Shown here: positions 44,443 to 54,189 of the stretch, piece by piece
How positions within the stretch are numbered: the first letter of the stretch is position 1
How the letters are laid out: each line of letters begins with the position of its first letter
From: Pseudoclavibacter sp. AY1H1
GTDB taxonomy: Bacteria > Actinomycetota > Actinomycetes > Actinomycetales > Microbacteriaceae
Length of the DNA: 64,000 nt
Direction: 5' to 3'
Assembly (NCBI RefSeq): GCF_002931055.1
Contig: NZ_PSXX01000015.1
Span: forward strand, 1-64,000
The notes under the pieces: model-generated
The model's database searches: none
Seen by the model: the letters and a program-made list of their open reading frames with translations, nothing else
Told to the model about the DNA's origin: nothing
Program-made: the position numbers and the translations under genes

Positions 44443-44490
44443 GCGCGCGACCTCGACCTCGGCACCCGCCGAGCAGTCGAGGTCGTGCGC
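44443..44490. terminator. Bidirectional terminator between M20 and MBL genes
   Basis: GCGCGCGACCTCGAC (44443-44457) pairs with GTCGAGGTCGTGCGC (44476-44490) with one G-T wobble. A nested stem CTCGG/CCGAG (44458-44462, 44469-44473) lies inside. It sits between two convergent genes and would stop transcription from both sides. Confidence 0.8.
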
Positions 44491-44516
44491 GGTTTGTCAC
44501 CCCCCGAGGCGACGCG

Positions 44517-45410
44517 TCAGCTGAGCCTCGCCCCCTCGGCGATCGCGAACCCACCCTCGCCGTCCGATTCGACGAAGAGCAGCTCGTGAGAAGCGACGTG
44601 CCCAGCGAGCATCGGCACACCGGTCGCCGCGCACTCCTCGAGCAGAGCACGCCTCGTGGACTCCGCGACCTCCTTCATGGAGCAGAAGCTCGACGACAGA
44701 CCGGGCTCAGCGACCTGCAGGACGTGGTGCAGCGCATCCCCGGAGATGATCGCGACCGTCGAACCCGACGCCGGGTCGAGCACCCGAACCACCATGTGCC
44801 CCGGAGTATCGCCGGGCGCGTGCTCCAGCACGACGGACGGCGACGCCCGATGCGGAAGCTCGACCACGTCCGCTTGCCCCGCCAGGAAGACCGGCTCGAT
44901 CGAGTCGGCCCAGAAGTCACCGTTGCGCTCGAACATGCCCCTGGCGCTCGGCCCCGTGATGAAGGCGCGATCGAGCTCGTTGAACAGGTAGCGCGCGTTG
45001 GGGAACGTCGGCGACCACCCGCCCGCCGCACCCGCCGCCGTGTTCCATCCGACGTGGTCGCAATGCAGGTGCGTGTTGACGACGACGTCGACCTCGGCAG
45101 GGTCGACGATCGTGGCGAGCTCCTCGAGCCACGTCGTGGCGAGCCCGTTCCACATGTCCCGGATGCGCGGCTTGCCGTTCCCGACCCCCGTGTCGACCAC
45201 CGCGACGAAGCCGCGTGAGCGCACGACGTAGCTGCTCGACGCCATCACGAGGCGGTCGGTGCTCGCTTCGTAGTCGTCCGGCCCGAGGGCGGCGATCTGC
45301 GGACGGAGCGGGTCGGTATCGACGAACATCTCCTCGACGGGGAGCATCGCCGAACGCGACTCCTCGATGCGGTAGATCTGCGTGTCGCCTCTGGTCAGCA
45401 GCGGTCGCAT
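44517..45410 (-). CDS. Metallo-beta-lactamase-fold hydrolase
   Basis: 297-residue zinc hydrolase with the motif THLHCDH (H114, H116, D118, H119), later metal ligands in HAPGDTPGH and a downstream GHVASHE. The fold is that of lactonases and similar hydrolases (N-acyl-homoserine lactonase, 4-pyridoxolactonase); substrate unknown. ATG 45410 is set by GAGGAGGG four bases upstream. It is divergent from the Dpp-type ABC operon and shares with it a promoter region carrying two ATTGCATGCAAT-type sites. Confidence 0.85.
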   Translation of the reverse strand: MRPLLTRGDTQIYRIEESRSAMLPVEEMFVDTDPLRPQIAALGPDDYEASTDRLVMASSSYVVRSRGFVAVVDTGVGNGKPRIRDMWNGLATTWLEELATIVDPAEVDVVVNTHLHCDHVGWNTAAGAAGGWSPTFPNARYLFNELDRAFITGPSARGMFERNGDFWADSIEPVFLAGQADVVELPHRASPSVVLEHAPGDTPGHMVVRVLDPASGSTVAIISGDALHHVLQVAEPGLSSSFCSMKEVAESTRRALLEECAATGVPMLAGHVASHELLFVESDGEGGFAIAEGARLS

Positions 45411-45520
45411 GGTGCCCTCCTCGACGTGTTCGAGTCCCCGGGCGCCACTTCTGGCGCACGTGAGACCCCGGGCCAGATGGCCTGCATCCACCCTGAGTGC
45501 ACAATGTTGCCTGGAGGTTT

Positions 45521-45585
45521 CATTGCATGCAATGAGTGTTACCAGCGCGTAAAAAGCCGCCTATCTGGTCAAGATTGCATGCAGT
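45521..45585. promoter_or_regulatory. Paired ATTGCATGCAAT operators in the MBL/Dpp divergent promoter
   Basis: CATTGCATGCAATG (45521-45534) is a perfect 14-bp palindrome. ATTGCATGCAGT (45574-45585) is a second copy with one change. The 315-base gap 45411-45725 holds no gene. The same motif recurs at 57801 and 57865, which points to one regulator for both loci. Confidence 0.7.
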
Positions 45586-45725
45586 TTGCGGCTAGCGTCC
45601 ATCTCACCGGCTCAGAACATAGCCGAACCACCACCGCTTCACCGCCTCACCGCACCCTGCTTCTCACCGCACCCCAGCTCCTCCTCCCAGCTCCGCTCAC
45701 CTCGTCGCTCCCGGAAAGGACGCGC

Positions 45726-47264
45726 ATGCGTTCCCACAGACTTCGCGTCGGCACCGCCGTCGCCATGCTCGGCATCACCACCCTCGCCGTCACCGCCTGC
45801 TCCACCGGATCATCCTCGGCCTCCGAAGACGCCACCTTCGCGGTCAACATCGCCGCGCTCGAGGGCGCCCCCACCTTCGACCCCGCCGCCAACATGCGCG
45901 GCTCCGCCTTCAACTACGCGGCAGCCGCCTACGAGAGCCTCGTCACGAGCGACGCCGAAGGCGCCCTCCAGCCGGGCGTCGCCACGGCCTGGGAGTACAC
46001 GAGCCCCACCGAGCTCACTATGGACTTCCGCCTCGACAGCGTCTTCGAAGACGGCTCCCCGATGACCGTCGAGCTCATCAAGGCCAACCTCGAGCGCTAC
46101 CAGGAGACTCCGGGCACCTACCAGGCGCGCCTCAACTCGATCGACGCGATCGAGGTCGTCGACGAGGACACCCTGAAGTTCAGCCTCAACACCCCGGACC
46201 AGTCGCTGCCGGAGGCCTTCTCCCTCACCGTCGGCATGATGGTCAGCCAGGCCGCCCTCGACGACCCGACGCTGCTGCTCACCGACACCTACGGCTCCGG
46301 GCCGTGGATCCTCGACTCCTACACGGAGGACAGCGAGTACAGCTACATCCGCAACCCCGAGTACGCGGGGCCCATGGACGTGCAGGTCGACGAGCTCAAC
46401 ATGTTCGTCATCACCGACCTGACCGCCCAGCTCAATGCGCTCCTCGCCGGCGACGTCGACATCATCTCCGCCCAGTGGAGCCAACGCGACCAGGCGGAAT
46501 CCCAGGGCTTCGCAGCCGCCTCCAACGAGTCCAACGTCGGCGGCCTCATGCTCTTCGACCGCGGCGGCGACGTCATCCCCGAGCTCGGCGACGTGCGCGT
46601 CCGACAGGCCATCAACTACGCCCTCGACCGCGACGCCATCGGCACCGCCCTCTGGAGCGACTACCAGCGAGGCACCTCCTCCGTCTTCGGCAAGTTCACC
46701 TCCGCCTACGACGAGTCGCTCGACGACTACTACGAGTACAACCCGGAGAAGGCGAAGCAGCTCCTCGCCGAGGCCGGCTACGCCGACGGGTTCGAGCTCC
46801 CCATCCTCAGCCGCACCATGTTCGGCGAGAACAAGCGCCTCGAGGCGACCCTCCCCTACCTCGAAGCCGTCGGCATCACCGCCACCCTCTCCGACCGCAC
46901 GAACGACTACTTCGACGCCATCACCAACAAGGAGTTCGGCGCTTCCCAGGGACAGCAGAACGGCGGCATCGACTCCTACGTCAACAGCATGAACATGCTC
47001 GCCCCCAACGCGCAGCTCAACCCGTTCGGCACCGACGACCCCGAGCTGACGGCCCTCATCGCCGACGCCTCCAGCGAGCTCGACGCCGACGCGGCAGCCA
47101 CGAAGTGGCAGGCGGTCAACAAGTGGGTCGTCGAGAACGCCTGGTTCGCGCCGGTCGCGTTCTACCACACGCACACGGTGTGGGATGCGGAGAAGCTCGG
47201 CGGCGTCGAGCTCGCCGCCGGCCAGGTCTTCCCGCTCCCCTTCAGCTGGACCCCCGCCGAATAG
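45726..47264 (+). CDS. Peptide/nickel-type ABC transporter substrate-binding lipoprotein
   Basis: 512-residue SBP_bac_5 (DppA-like) protein. A signal peptide ends in LAVTAC (lipid-anchor Cys25), and family segments include AYESLVTSD, LQPGVATAWEY and VRQAINYALDRDAI. ATG 45726 has GGAAAGGA upstream. It is the first gene of a long operon that runs through two permease parts, two ATPase parts and several enzymes. Such proteins bind oligopeptides, but many relatives bind non-peptide solutes, which the enzyme context favours here. Confidence 0.9.
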   Translation: MRSHRLRVGTAVAMLGITTLAVTACSTGSSSASEDATFAVNIAALEGAPTFDPAANMRGSAFNYAAAAYESLVTSDAEGALQPGVATAWEYTSPTELTMDFRLDSVFEDGSPMTVELIKANLERYQETPGTYQARLNSIDAIEVVDEDTLKFSLNTPDQSLPEAFSLTVGMMVSQAALDDPTLLLTDTYGSGPWILDSYTEDSEYSYIRNPEYAGPMDVQVDELNMFVITDLTAQLNALLAGDVDIISAQWSQRDQAESQGFAAASNESNVGGLMLFDRGGDVIPELGDVRVRQAINYALDRDAIGTALWSDYQRGTSSVFGKFTSAYDESLDDYYEYNPEKAKQLLAEAGYADGFELPILSRTMFGENKRLEATLPYLEAVGITATLSDRTNDYFDAITNKEFGASQGQQNGGIDSYVNSMNMLAPNAQLNPFGTDDPELTALIADASSELDADAAATKWQAVNKWVVENAWFAPVAFYHTHTVWDAEKLGGVELAAGQVFPLPFSWTPAE

Positions 47265-47403
47265 GCACCCGGGCTCCCGCAGCAGGCGCACCGCGTTGCC
47301 CAGCACCCAGCACGCAGCACGCAGCACGCATCACCGGATGCGCGGGGAGGCGCCCCTCCCCGCGCATCCGCCCAGCACCATCACCAACCTGAAAGGAGCA
47401 CAC

Positions 47404-48345
47404 GTGGCCCTCTACATCCTCCGGCGAGTCGGCATCACCGTGCTCATGGTCTTCCTCGTCGTCTCGGCCGCCTTCTTCCTCGTGGCCCTGATGCCGAACG
47501 ACGTGACCCAGACCATCCTGGGCCCCGACGCCACCCCGGAGGCCCGCGCCCAGCTGCGTGACGAGATGGGCTTCAACGACCCGATCCTCGTGCGCTACCT
47601 CGCCTTCCTCGGTGGCCTCCTGACCGGTGACCTCGGCGTCTCCTACCTCAGCCAGCAATCGGTGACGATGCAGGTGCTCGAGCGGCTCCCTGTCACCCTC
47701 ACCCTCTCGATGGGCGGCATCCTCCTCACGACCGTGCTCGGCATCGTGCTCGGCATCCTCGCCGCGAGCCGCGGCGGCTGGCTCGACACGATCATCCGCG
47801 GGGCCGCCGGCGTCATGCAGGCCATCCCGAGCTTCTGGCTCGCCGTGCTGCTGGTGCTCGTGTTCGCCGTGAACCTCAAGATGTTCCCCGCGTCCGGCTG
47901 GGAGCCCTTCACGGAGGACCCCGCCGAGTTCCTCCGCCGCATCACGCTGCCCCTCATCTCCATCGGCATCGCGGGCACCGCGGCGGTCGCCCGCCAGGCG
48001 AGGGTCGCGATGCTCGACGTGCAGGGCCGCGACTTCATGCAGACCCTGCGAGCGACGGGGCTCCCCGAGTGGCGCATCGTCTGGCTGCACGGGCTCCGCA
48101 ACGCCGCCATCCCCGTCCTCACCGTCATCGGCCTCCAGTTCGTGGCCCTCTTCGGCAGCGCCGTGCTCATCGAGCAGGTCTTCGCGCTCCCCGGCGTCGG
48201 CAAGCTCGTCGTCGACTCCGTCAACCTCGGCGACATGCCCATCGTGCTCGGTGTCGTCGTCGCCCTCAGCGTCGTGATCCTCGTCATGAACCTCGTCATC
48301 GACATCCTCTACGGCATCATCAACCCGAAGGCGAGGCTCGCATGA
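47404..48345 (+). CDS. Dpp-type ABC transporter permease (DppB-like)
   Basis: 313-residue membrane protein with an N-terminal LRRVGITVLMVFLVVSAAFF span, a periplasmic loop with LGPDATPEARAQLRDEMGFNDP, and the coupling region ATGLPEWRIVWLHGLRNAAIPVLT. The start is GTG with AAAGGAG. It overlaps the next gene by 4 bases (ATGA). It pairs with the permease half of the fused protein downstream. Confidence 0.92.
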   Translation: MALYILRRVGITVLMVFLVVSAAFFLVALMPNDVTQTILGPDATPEARAQLRDEMGFNDPILVRYLAFLGGLLTGDLGVSYLSQQSVTMQVLERLPVTLTLSMGGILLTTVLGIVLGILAASRGGWLDTIIRGAAGVMQAIPSFWLAVLLVLVFAVNLKMFPASGWEPFTEDPAEFLRRITLPLISIGIAGTAAVARQARVAMLDVQGRDFMQTLRATGLPEWRIVWLHGLRNAAIPVLTVIGLQFVALFGSAVLIEQVFALPGVGKLVVDSVNLGDMPIVLGVVVALSVVILVMNLVIDILYGIINPKARLA

Positions 48346-50348
48346 CCCGCGTCCGACGCACCGACACCGCCCTCTCCAGACTGCTCAGCAAGCCGGGAGC
48401 CGTCGTCGCCCTCGCCTTCCTCGTCCTCCTCGGCCTGTCGGTGATCTTCGCCGACCTCGTCGCCCCGCTCGACCCGCTCGCCCAGGACCTCGCTCTCGCG
48501 CGTCAGCTGCCGAGCGCCGAGCACCTCCTCGGCACCGACGACCTCGGGCGCGACGTCTTCTCCCGCCTCATCCACGGCGGCGCAGCGACCCTCGGCGGTG
48601 CCGTCCTCGCGGCGGTCGTCGCGATGGGAATCGGCATCCCCCTCGGCATGATCGGCGGCTACTTCCGCGGCTTCACCGACACCCTCGTCTCCCGCTTCGC
48701 GGACTTCTTCCAGGCCCTGCCCACGATCGTCATCCTCATGGCCGTGATCGGCGCCTTCGGCAACAACACGACCGTCGCGATGGTGACCCTCGGCATCGCG
48801 ATGAGCGACGGCTTCGTGCGCCTCGCCAGGGCCACGACGCTGCAGGTGCGGCGAGAGCTGTACGTGGATGCCGCGAACGTCGCCGGCATCGCACCCGGCC
48901 TCATCCTGTTCCGCCACGTGCTCCCCAACATCCGCGGACCGCTGCTCGTGCAGCTCTCCATCACGATGGGCGCCGCCCTTCTCATCCAGGCTGGCCTCGG
49001 CTTCCTCGGCCTCGGGACCCCACCCCCGGCGCCCAGCTGGGGCGGCATGATCAGCGAGGCCAGCGAGCTCATCTACCTGCACCCGTGGCTGCTCGTACCG
49101 AGCGGCGTCATCATGATCCTCTCCATCCTCTCCTTCAACGTCGTCGGCGATGCGCTCGCCGGCAACCGCCCCGGGACCACCCTCGTCCGCTCCTTCTTCC
49201 GCAAGAAGCCGGCAGCCCAGGTCGCCACCAAGCCCGTTGCCGTCGACGACCCGCAGCCGGACGTGGACGACGCCATCGTCTCCGTGCGCGACCTCAGCGT
49301 CTCGTTCACCGACAGCACCGGCGAGTTCGCGGTCGTGCAGGGCGTCTCCTTCGACGTGCGCCGCGGCGAGGCCCTCGGCATGGTCGGCGAATCGGGATGC
49401 GGCAAGTCGGTGACCGCGAAGAGCCTGCTCGGCCTCGTCGCCCCAGGCGGCCGCGTCTCGAAGGGCGAGATCGTCATCGACGGCACCAACATCGTCGGGC
49501 AGAGCAACAAGCAGCTTCGCGCCGTGCGCGGCTCGAAGATCGCCCTCGTCTCGCAGGAGCCCATGACGGCCCTCGACCCGACGTTCACGATCGGAGCCCA
49601 GCTGCGCGAGGCCATCGCCCACCACACGGGCCGCAAGGCAGGCGAAGTGCAGGAGCGGGCACTCGAGCTGCTCCGCCTCGTCGGCATGCCCGACCCGCAG
49701 CAGGCCGCCGCCAGCTACACGTTCCAGGTCTCCGGCGGGATGGCGCAGCGCGCCGCCATCGCCATGGCGCTGACGGGCGAACCCGAGGTGCTCGTCGCCG
49801 ACGAGCCCACGACCGCCCTCGATGTGACCGTGCAGGCCGAGATCCTCGACCTGCTGCGGCGCCTCCGCGAAGAGCTCGGCCTCGCGGTCATCATCGTCAC
49901 GCACGACCTCGGAGTCGTCGCGGACACGTGCGACCGCGCCGTCGTCATGTACGCCGGCCAGGTCATCGAAGAGGCCGACGTCGACACGCTCCTCACGGCC
50001 CCATCGCATCCCTACACCAGAGCCCTGCTCGCGGCGATGCCCGCCAACGCCGTCGCCGGAGTGCCGATGGATGCCATCAGCGGCGCCGTGCCAGCACCTC
50101 GCGACTGGCCGACCGGGTGCCGCTTCGCCGAGCGCTGCACCTTCGCGACCGAGCGCTGCCGCACCTCCCCCGTCGCCCTCACCCTGCAGCGCCGCGGAGA
50201 CGGCAATGCAAGCGCAGATCAGCGCCCCGCCGCCGGCCAGCAGCGCTCCGGCATGGCCCGCTGCGTGCGGGTCGAGGAGGTCGCCAAGGCGGCCCGCACC
50301 GGCTCGGCCACCCAGAACTCCAGCGTGAAAGAGAGGAGCATCGCATGA
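48342..50348 (+). CDS. Fused Dpp-type permease and ATPase (DppC-DppD)
   Basis: 668-residue fusion. Residues 1-290 are a DppC-like permease (GTDDLGRDVFSRLIHGG, AANVAGIAPGLILFRHVLPN). Residues about 315-620 are a DppD-like ATPase: Walker A GESGCGKS, EPMTALDP, signature VSGGMAQR, Walker B VLVADEP and a C-terminal oligopeptide-transporter zone with CRFAERC. Such fusions are common in actinobacteria and fix the stoichiometry of the complex. 4-base overlaps occur on both sides. Confidence 0.92.
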   Translation: MTRVRRTDTALSRLLSKPGAVVALAFLVLLGLSVIFADLVAPLDPLAQDLALARQLPSAEHLLGTDDLGRDVFSRLIHGGAATLGGAVLAAVVAMGIGIPLGMIGGYFRGFTDTLVSRFADFFQALPTIVILMAVIGAFGNNTTVAMVTLGIAMSDGFVRLARATTLQVRRELYVDAANVAGIAPGLILFRHVLPNIRGPLLVQLSITMGAALLIQAGLGFLGLGTPPPAPSWGGMISEASELIYLHPWLLVPSGVIMILSILSFNVVGDALAGNRPGTTLVRSFFRKKPAAQVATKPVAVDDPQPDVDDAIVSVRDLSVSFTDSTGEFAVVQGVSFDVRRGEALGMVGESGCGKSVTAKSLLGLVAPGGRVSKGEIVIDGTNIVGQSNKQLRAVRGSKIALVSQEPMTALDPTFTIGAQLREAIAHHTGRKAGEVQERALELLRLVGMPDPQQAAASYTFQVSGGMAQRAAIAMALTGEPEVLVADEPTTALDVTVQAEILDLLRRLREELGLAVIIVTHDLGVVADTCDRAVVMYAGQVIEEADVDTLLTAPSHPYTRALLAAMPANAVAGVPMDAISGAVPAPRDWPTGCRFAERCTFATERCRTSPVALTLQRRGDGNASADQRPAAGQQRSGMARCVRVEEVAKAARTGSATQNSSVKERSIA

Positions 50349-51430
50349 GCGAAGAGCTGCTGAGCGTCGACCACCTCCAGATGCGGTTCAAGAACCCCCA
50401 CAACCGCGCGCAGACCGTGCACGCCGTCGACGACGTGAGCTTCACCGTCGCCCCCGGCGAGATCCTCGGCGTCGTCGGGGAGTCCGGCTCGGGCAAGTCG
50501 ACCATCGGGCGCTGCATCCTGGGCCTCGAGAAGCCGAGCGACGGCAGCATCCACTTCGGCGGCCGCGACCTCACGAAGCACTCGCTGCTCCGCAACCGTC
50601 GCGACATCGCCAAGCAGCTGCAGGTCGTCTTCCAGGACCCGTACAGCTCGCTCAACCCCTTCCGCACGATCGGACAGACCCTCGCGGAGCCGCTCCAGGC
50701 GGCCCTTCGCCTCTCCGACAAGCAGGCGGATGCGCGGGCTCGCGACATGCTCGAGACGGTCGGCCTCCCCCGAGCCGCGGCAGACCGCTTCCCCGGCCAG
50801 TTCTCCGGCGGTCAGCGGCAGCGCATCGGCATCGCGAGGGCCCTCATCATGCAGCCGCAGCTCGTCGTGCTCGACGAGGCGGTGAGCGCCCTCGACCTGT
50901 CGACGCAGGCGCAGATCCTCAACCTCCTCGCGCAGCTCGCGAAGGAACGCGGCCTCGCCTACATCTTCATCGCCCACGACCTCGACGTCGTCCGCTACAT
51001 CTCGCACCGCACGCTTGTGCTCTACCGCGGACGCATCATGGAGCAGGGCCCGGCCGGTGACGTCCACAGCGCACCCCTCCACCCGTACACGGCGGCGCTC
51101 AACGCGGCAGCCCCCGTGACCGACCCGGTCGAGCAGCGCAAGCGGCGCACGGCGAGAGCGGCGGCGGCAACTGCGGCAACTGCGGCTGCAGCCGCGTCAG
51201 CCACCCCGCCCTCCCCTGCTTCCCCAGCAGCCCCAGCCACCCCAGCCACCGGACAGCTCGGCTGCCCGTTCGCGGCCCGCTGCGCCTTCGCGCAGGAGGT
51301 GTGCCGCACGAAGCGACCGGCCGACACCCCCGTCGGCGAGCGAACCGTGGCATGCCACATGTACGACGCGACGAGCGGCCACACGCGCCTCGGCGCCGGC
51401 ATGCCAGCGGCCGAGCTCATCGCGAGCTGA
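50345..51430 (+). CDS. Dpp-type ABC transporter ATP-binding protein (DppF-like)
   Basis: 361-residue ATPase. Walker A is GESGSGKS (45-52), followed by QDPYSSLNP, signature FSGGQRQR and Walker B LVVLDEAVSALD. The C-terminal region carries an Ala/Thr/Pro-rich low-complexity stretch (about 265-300) before the CPFAARCAF cysteine cluster of oligopeptide transporters. The Walker B motif has DEA where DEP is usual. It follows the fused gene with ATGA and precedes the catabolic enzymes by 79 bases. Confidence 0.9.
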   Translation: MSEELLSVDHLQMRFKNPHNRAQTVHAVDDVSFTVAPGEILGVVGESGSGKSTIGRCILGLEKPSDGSIHFGGRDLTKHSLLRNRRDIAKQLQVVFQDPYSSLNPFRTIGQTLAEPLQAALRLSDKQADARARDMLETVGLPRAAADRFPGQFSGGQRQRIGIARALIMQPQLVVLDEAVSALDLSTQAQILNLLAQLAKERGLAYIFIAHDLDVVRYISHRTLVLYRGRIMEQGPAGDVHSAPLHPYTAALNAAAPVTDPVEQRKRRTARAAAATAATAAAAASATPPSPASPAAPATPATGQLGCPFAARCAFAQEVCRTKRPADTPVGERTVACHMYDATSGHTRLGAGMPAAELIAS

Positions 51431-51509
51431 GCGCCCCACCCCACCAGCTTCCACAATCCAGCCGCGGTGCCCCCGCACCGCGGCCACCCGAACACGAAGG
51501 AGCACGTCA

Positions 51510-52256
51510 ATGCCAGACGTCACCGGATACCGCGCGAAGATCGGCGTCATCGTCCCATCGACCAACACGGTCGTCGAGCACGATGTCAACAAGCTCGCGC
51601 CCCACGGCATCACGTTCCACTGCGGTCGCATGTACGTCGAGCAGCAGGCCATGGGCGACCACACGAGCTTCATGGAGCTGCAGACGCAGATCCGAGGCTC
51701 CATGTCGGTGGCGCTGCGCGACGTCATGACGGCCCAGCCCGACCTCATGATGATGGGGATGTCGGCGCCCACCTTCAGCGGCGGCGTCGCCGGCAACGAG
51801 GCCTTCCAGACCGAGGTGAGCGAGCAGATCGGCGGCATGCCCGTCACCACCGGCGCATCCGCCTGCCGTGCCGCCCTCGAGACCCTCGGCGTGACGAAGA
51901 TCTCCGTCTTCTCGCCATACCAGCCGGTCGCCGACAAATGGGTCGACCAGTACTTCACCGAGGCCGGCTTCGACGTCGTCAAGGTCACCGGCCTTCGCTG
52001 CCCCACCGCGACGTCGATCGCGAGCGTCACACCACGCGACCTCGTCACGGTGCTCGAGGAGATCGACACCCCCGAGACCGAGGCGATCGTGCAGGTCGGC
52101 ACGAACCTGTCGTTCATCCGCATGGCCGACGAAGCCGAGACCTGGCTCGGGAAGCCCGTCGTCGCCATCAACACCGCCACCGTCTGGCACACCCTCAGGC
52201 AGGCCGGCTTCACCGACACCGTCGGCGGATACGGCACCATCATCCGCGAATTCTGA
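51510..52256 (+). CDS. Arylmalonate decarboxylase/maleate isomerase-superfamily protein without catalytic cysteines
   Basis: 248-residue Asp/Glu-racemase-fold protein with GVIVPSTNTVVEHD at the N-terminus, MGMSAPTFSGG in place of the first active-site Cys loop, and VQVGTNLSF in place of the second. The only cysteines (near 38, 119 and 161) lie outside both loops, so the two-Cys racemase/isomerase chemistry is not available. Relatives are annotated as maleate isomerase or arylmalonate decarboxylase. It probably acts on a small dicarboxylate in the pathway. AAGGAG precedes the ATG. Confidence 0.75.
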   Translation: MPDVTGYRAKIGVIVPSTNTVVEHDVNKLAPHGITFHCGRMYVEQQAMGDHTSFMELQTQIRGSMSVALRDVMTAQPDLMMMGMSAPTFSGGVAGNEAFQTEVSEQIGGMPVTTGASACRAALETLGVTKISVFSPYQPVADKWVDQYFTEAGFDVVKVTGLRCPTATSIASVTPRDLVTVLEEIDTPETEAIVQVGTNLSFIRMADEAETWLGKPVVAINTATVWHTLRQAGFTDTVGGYGTIIREF

Positions 52257-52285
52257 CCGCCACAGCGCACACAAAGGACCACACC

Positions 52286-53476
52286 ATGACTGCTTCCCCC
52301 CAGTTCGATGTCATCGTCGTCGGCGGCGGCCCCGTCGGCACCACCACCGCCCTCAAGCTCGCGAAGCGCGGCATGACCGTCGCACTCTTCGAGAAGCGCG
52401 AGGCGAGCACGCTCGAGCACCGCGCATCCACCTTCCACCCGCCGACGCTCGAGATGCTCGAGGAGCTCGGGCTCACCCAGCCGCTCATCGACGCCGGCAT
52501 CATCGCGCGCTCGTACCAGTTCCGGGATGCGACGATCGGCAAGATCGTCGAGCTCGACTTCGCGGTGCTCGACGACGACACGGCCTACCCGTACCGCGTC
52601 CAGGTCGAGCAGAGCCGCCTCACCGCGGCCGCCCAGCAGGTCATCTCCGGCGAGCCCAACGTCACGTCCACCCTCGGCGCCGAGGTCATCGCGATTCGTG
52701 AGAGCGGCGACGGCTTCGAGGTGGACGTGCGCGGCGAGGACGGCGCCGTGAGCACCAGCACGAGCACCTACCTCGTCGCGGCGGACGGCTCGCGGTCCCT
52801 CGTGCGCGAGCACTACGACATCGACTTCTCGGGCCACACCTACCCGGAGCGCTACCTCGTCATCACGACGAGCCTGCCCCTGCACGAGATCCACGAGGAC
52901 CTCGCCGTCGTCAACTACGTCGCCGACCCGGAGAACTGGCACGTCCTGCTGCGCAACCCCAGCGGCTGGCGCGTGCTCTTCCCCTGCGATCCCGCCCTCA
53001 CGTCCGAGCAGCAGACCGACCCCGCCTACGTCGTGAGTCAGCTGCGGCGTGTGGTGCCCGAACTCGACGGCTACCCTGTTGTGCACGTCACCGTCTACGA
53101 AGTGCACCGCAAGGTCGCGCGGACGTTCCGCAAGGGCAACGTCTTCCTCGTGGGCGACGCGGCACACGTCAACAACCCGCTGGGAGGCATGGGCATGAAC
53201 AGTGGAATCCACGACGGGCTCCTGCTCGCCGAGCTGCTGCCCGGCTACGCCAACGGCGAGGTCTCGAGCGAGGAGCTCGACGACTGGGCCGAGAAGCGCC
53301 GCGCCGTCGCCCGCCACTACGTCGGCGAGGAGACGGAGGGCAACTGGAACGCCCTCCGCGACACGAGCGAAGAGCGCCGCGCCGCGAAGCGCGCCGAGTG
53401 GGAAGCCCTCGGCCGCGACGAGACCGCCCGCCGACAGTTCCTCCTCACGTCGTCGATGCTCGCGAGCGTTCGATGA
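52286..53476 (+). CDS. FAD-dependent aromatic-ring monooxygenase
   Basis: 396-residue group A flavoprotein hydroxylase. The FAD/NADH Rossmann motif is GGGPVG (13-18), the mid-sequence DG motif is VAADGSRSLVRE, and the GD motif is FLVGDAAHVNNPLGGMGMN. These enzymes hydroxylate phenols, hydroxypyridines and similar rings using NAD(P)H and O2. No C-terminal thioredoxin-like domain is present. It lies 29 bases after the AMDase-like gene and overlaps the GntR gene by 4 bases. Confidence 0.9.
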   Translation: MTASPQFDVIVVGGGPVGTTTALKLAKRGMTVALFEKREASTLEHRASTFHPPTLEMLEELGLTQPLIDAGIIARSYQFRDATIGKIVELDFAVLDDDTAYPYRVQVEQSRLTAAAQQVISGEPNVTSTLGAEVIAIRESGDGFEVDVRGEDGAVSTSTSTYLVAADGSRSLVREHYDIDFSGHTYPERYLVITTSLPLHEIHEDLAVVNYVADPENWHVLLRNPSGWRVLFPCDPALTSEQQTDPAYVVSQLRRVVPELDGYPVVHVTVYEVHRKVARTFRKGNVFLVGDAAHVNNPLGGMGMNSGIHDGLLLAELLPGYANGEVSSEELDDWAEKRRAVARHYVGEETEGNWNALRDTSEERRAAKRAEWEALGRDETARRQFLLTSSMLASVR

Positions 53477-54186
53477 TCGAGACCCCGACGCACGTGCTGC
53501 TGCCCGAGAGCCTCACGGGAGGCGACCTCGCCTACGCGGAGCTGCGCTCACGCATCATGAGCGGCGAGTACGCGCCGCACACGGTGCTGCGCGCGCAGGC
53601 GCTCGCCGCCGAGTTCGGGCTCAGCAGGACCCCCATCCGCGAGGCGCTCCAGCGCCTCGCGGAGGCGGGGCTCGTGGCGTACATCCCCAACAAGGGCGCC
53701 ACCGTCATCGGCTACACGACCGAGCAGATGGCCGAGACCTACTTCGTCCGCGCCTCGCTCGAGAGCCGCGCCGCCGGCCTCGCCGCCGACCGCATGACCG
53801 ACGCCGACGCCGAACTCCTCATCGACCGCATCGAGCGGATGGACCCCCTCGTCCACGCCAGCGACCAGGACGAGATCGTCGAGCTCGGCCGCCTCAACCG
53901 CGAATTCCACGAGCACATCGTGAAGGTCTCCGGCAGCCTGCAGCTGCTGACGCTCCTGCGCAGCGTCAGCCAGGTGCCCATGATGATCCGCAACTACCAG
54001 GCGTACGGCGACACGTTCCGCATCCGCTCGAACCACCACCACCGCGACATCCTGACCGCCCTGCAGACGGGCGACTCGCTGTGGGCCGAGGTCGCGATGC
54101 GCTCGCACATCCTCGCTGCCCGCAACGCCGTGCTCCAGGGACCGGGCACCTCCACGACCGCTGGCGCTGCTCCCAACGAAGGCTGA
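53473..54186 (+). CDS. GntR-family regulator, FCD subfamily
   Basis: 237-residue regulator with an N-terminal winged helix-turn-helix (YAELRSRIMSGEYAPHTVLRAQALAAEFGLSRTPIREALQRL, about 20-61) and an all-helical FCD effector domain with a metal-binding set (RLNREFHEHI and later NHHHRDI, SHILAAR). Such regulators sense small carboxylates. It is embedded in the catabolic operon and is the best candidate for binding the GATTGCATGCAATC palindromes at 45.5 and 57.8 kb. Confidence 0.9.
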   Translation: MIETPTHVLLPESLTGGDLAYAELRSRIMSGEYAPHTVLRAQALAAEFGLSRTPIREALQRLAEAGLVAYIPNKGATVIGYTTEQMAETYFVRASLESRAAGLAADRMTDADAELLIDRIERMDPLVHASDQDEIVELGRLNREFHEHIVKVSGSLQLLTLLRSVSQVPMMIRNYQAYGDTFRIRSNHHHRDILTALQTGDSLWAEVAMRSHILAARNAVLQGPGTSTTAGAAPNEG

Positions 54187-54189
54187 GCC

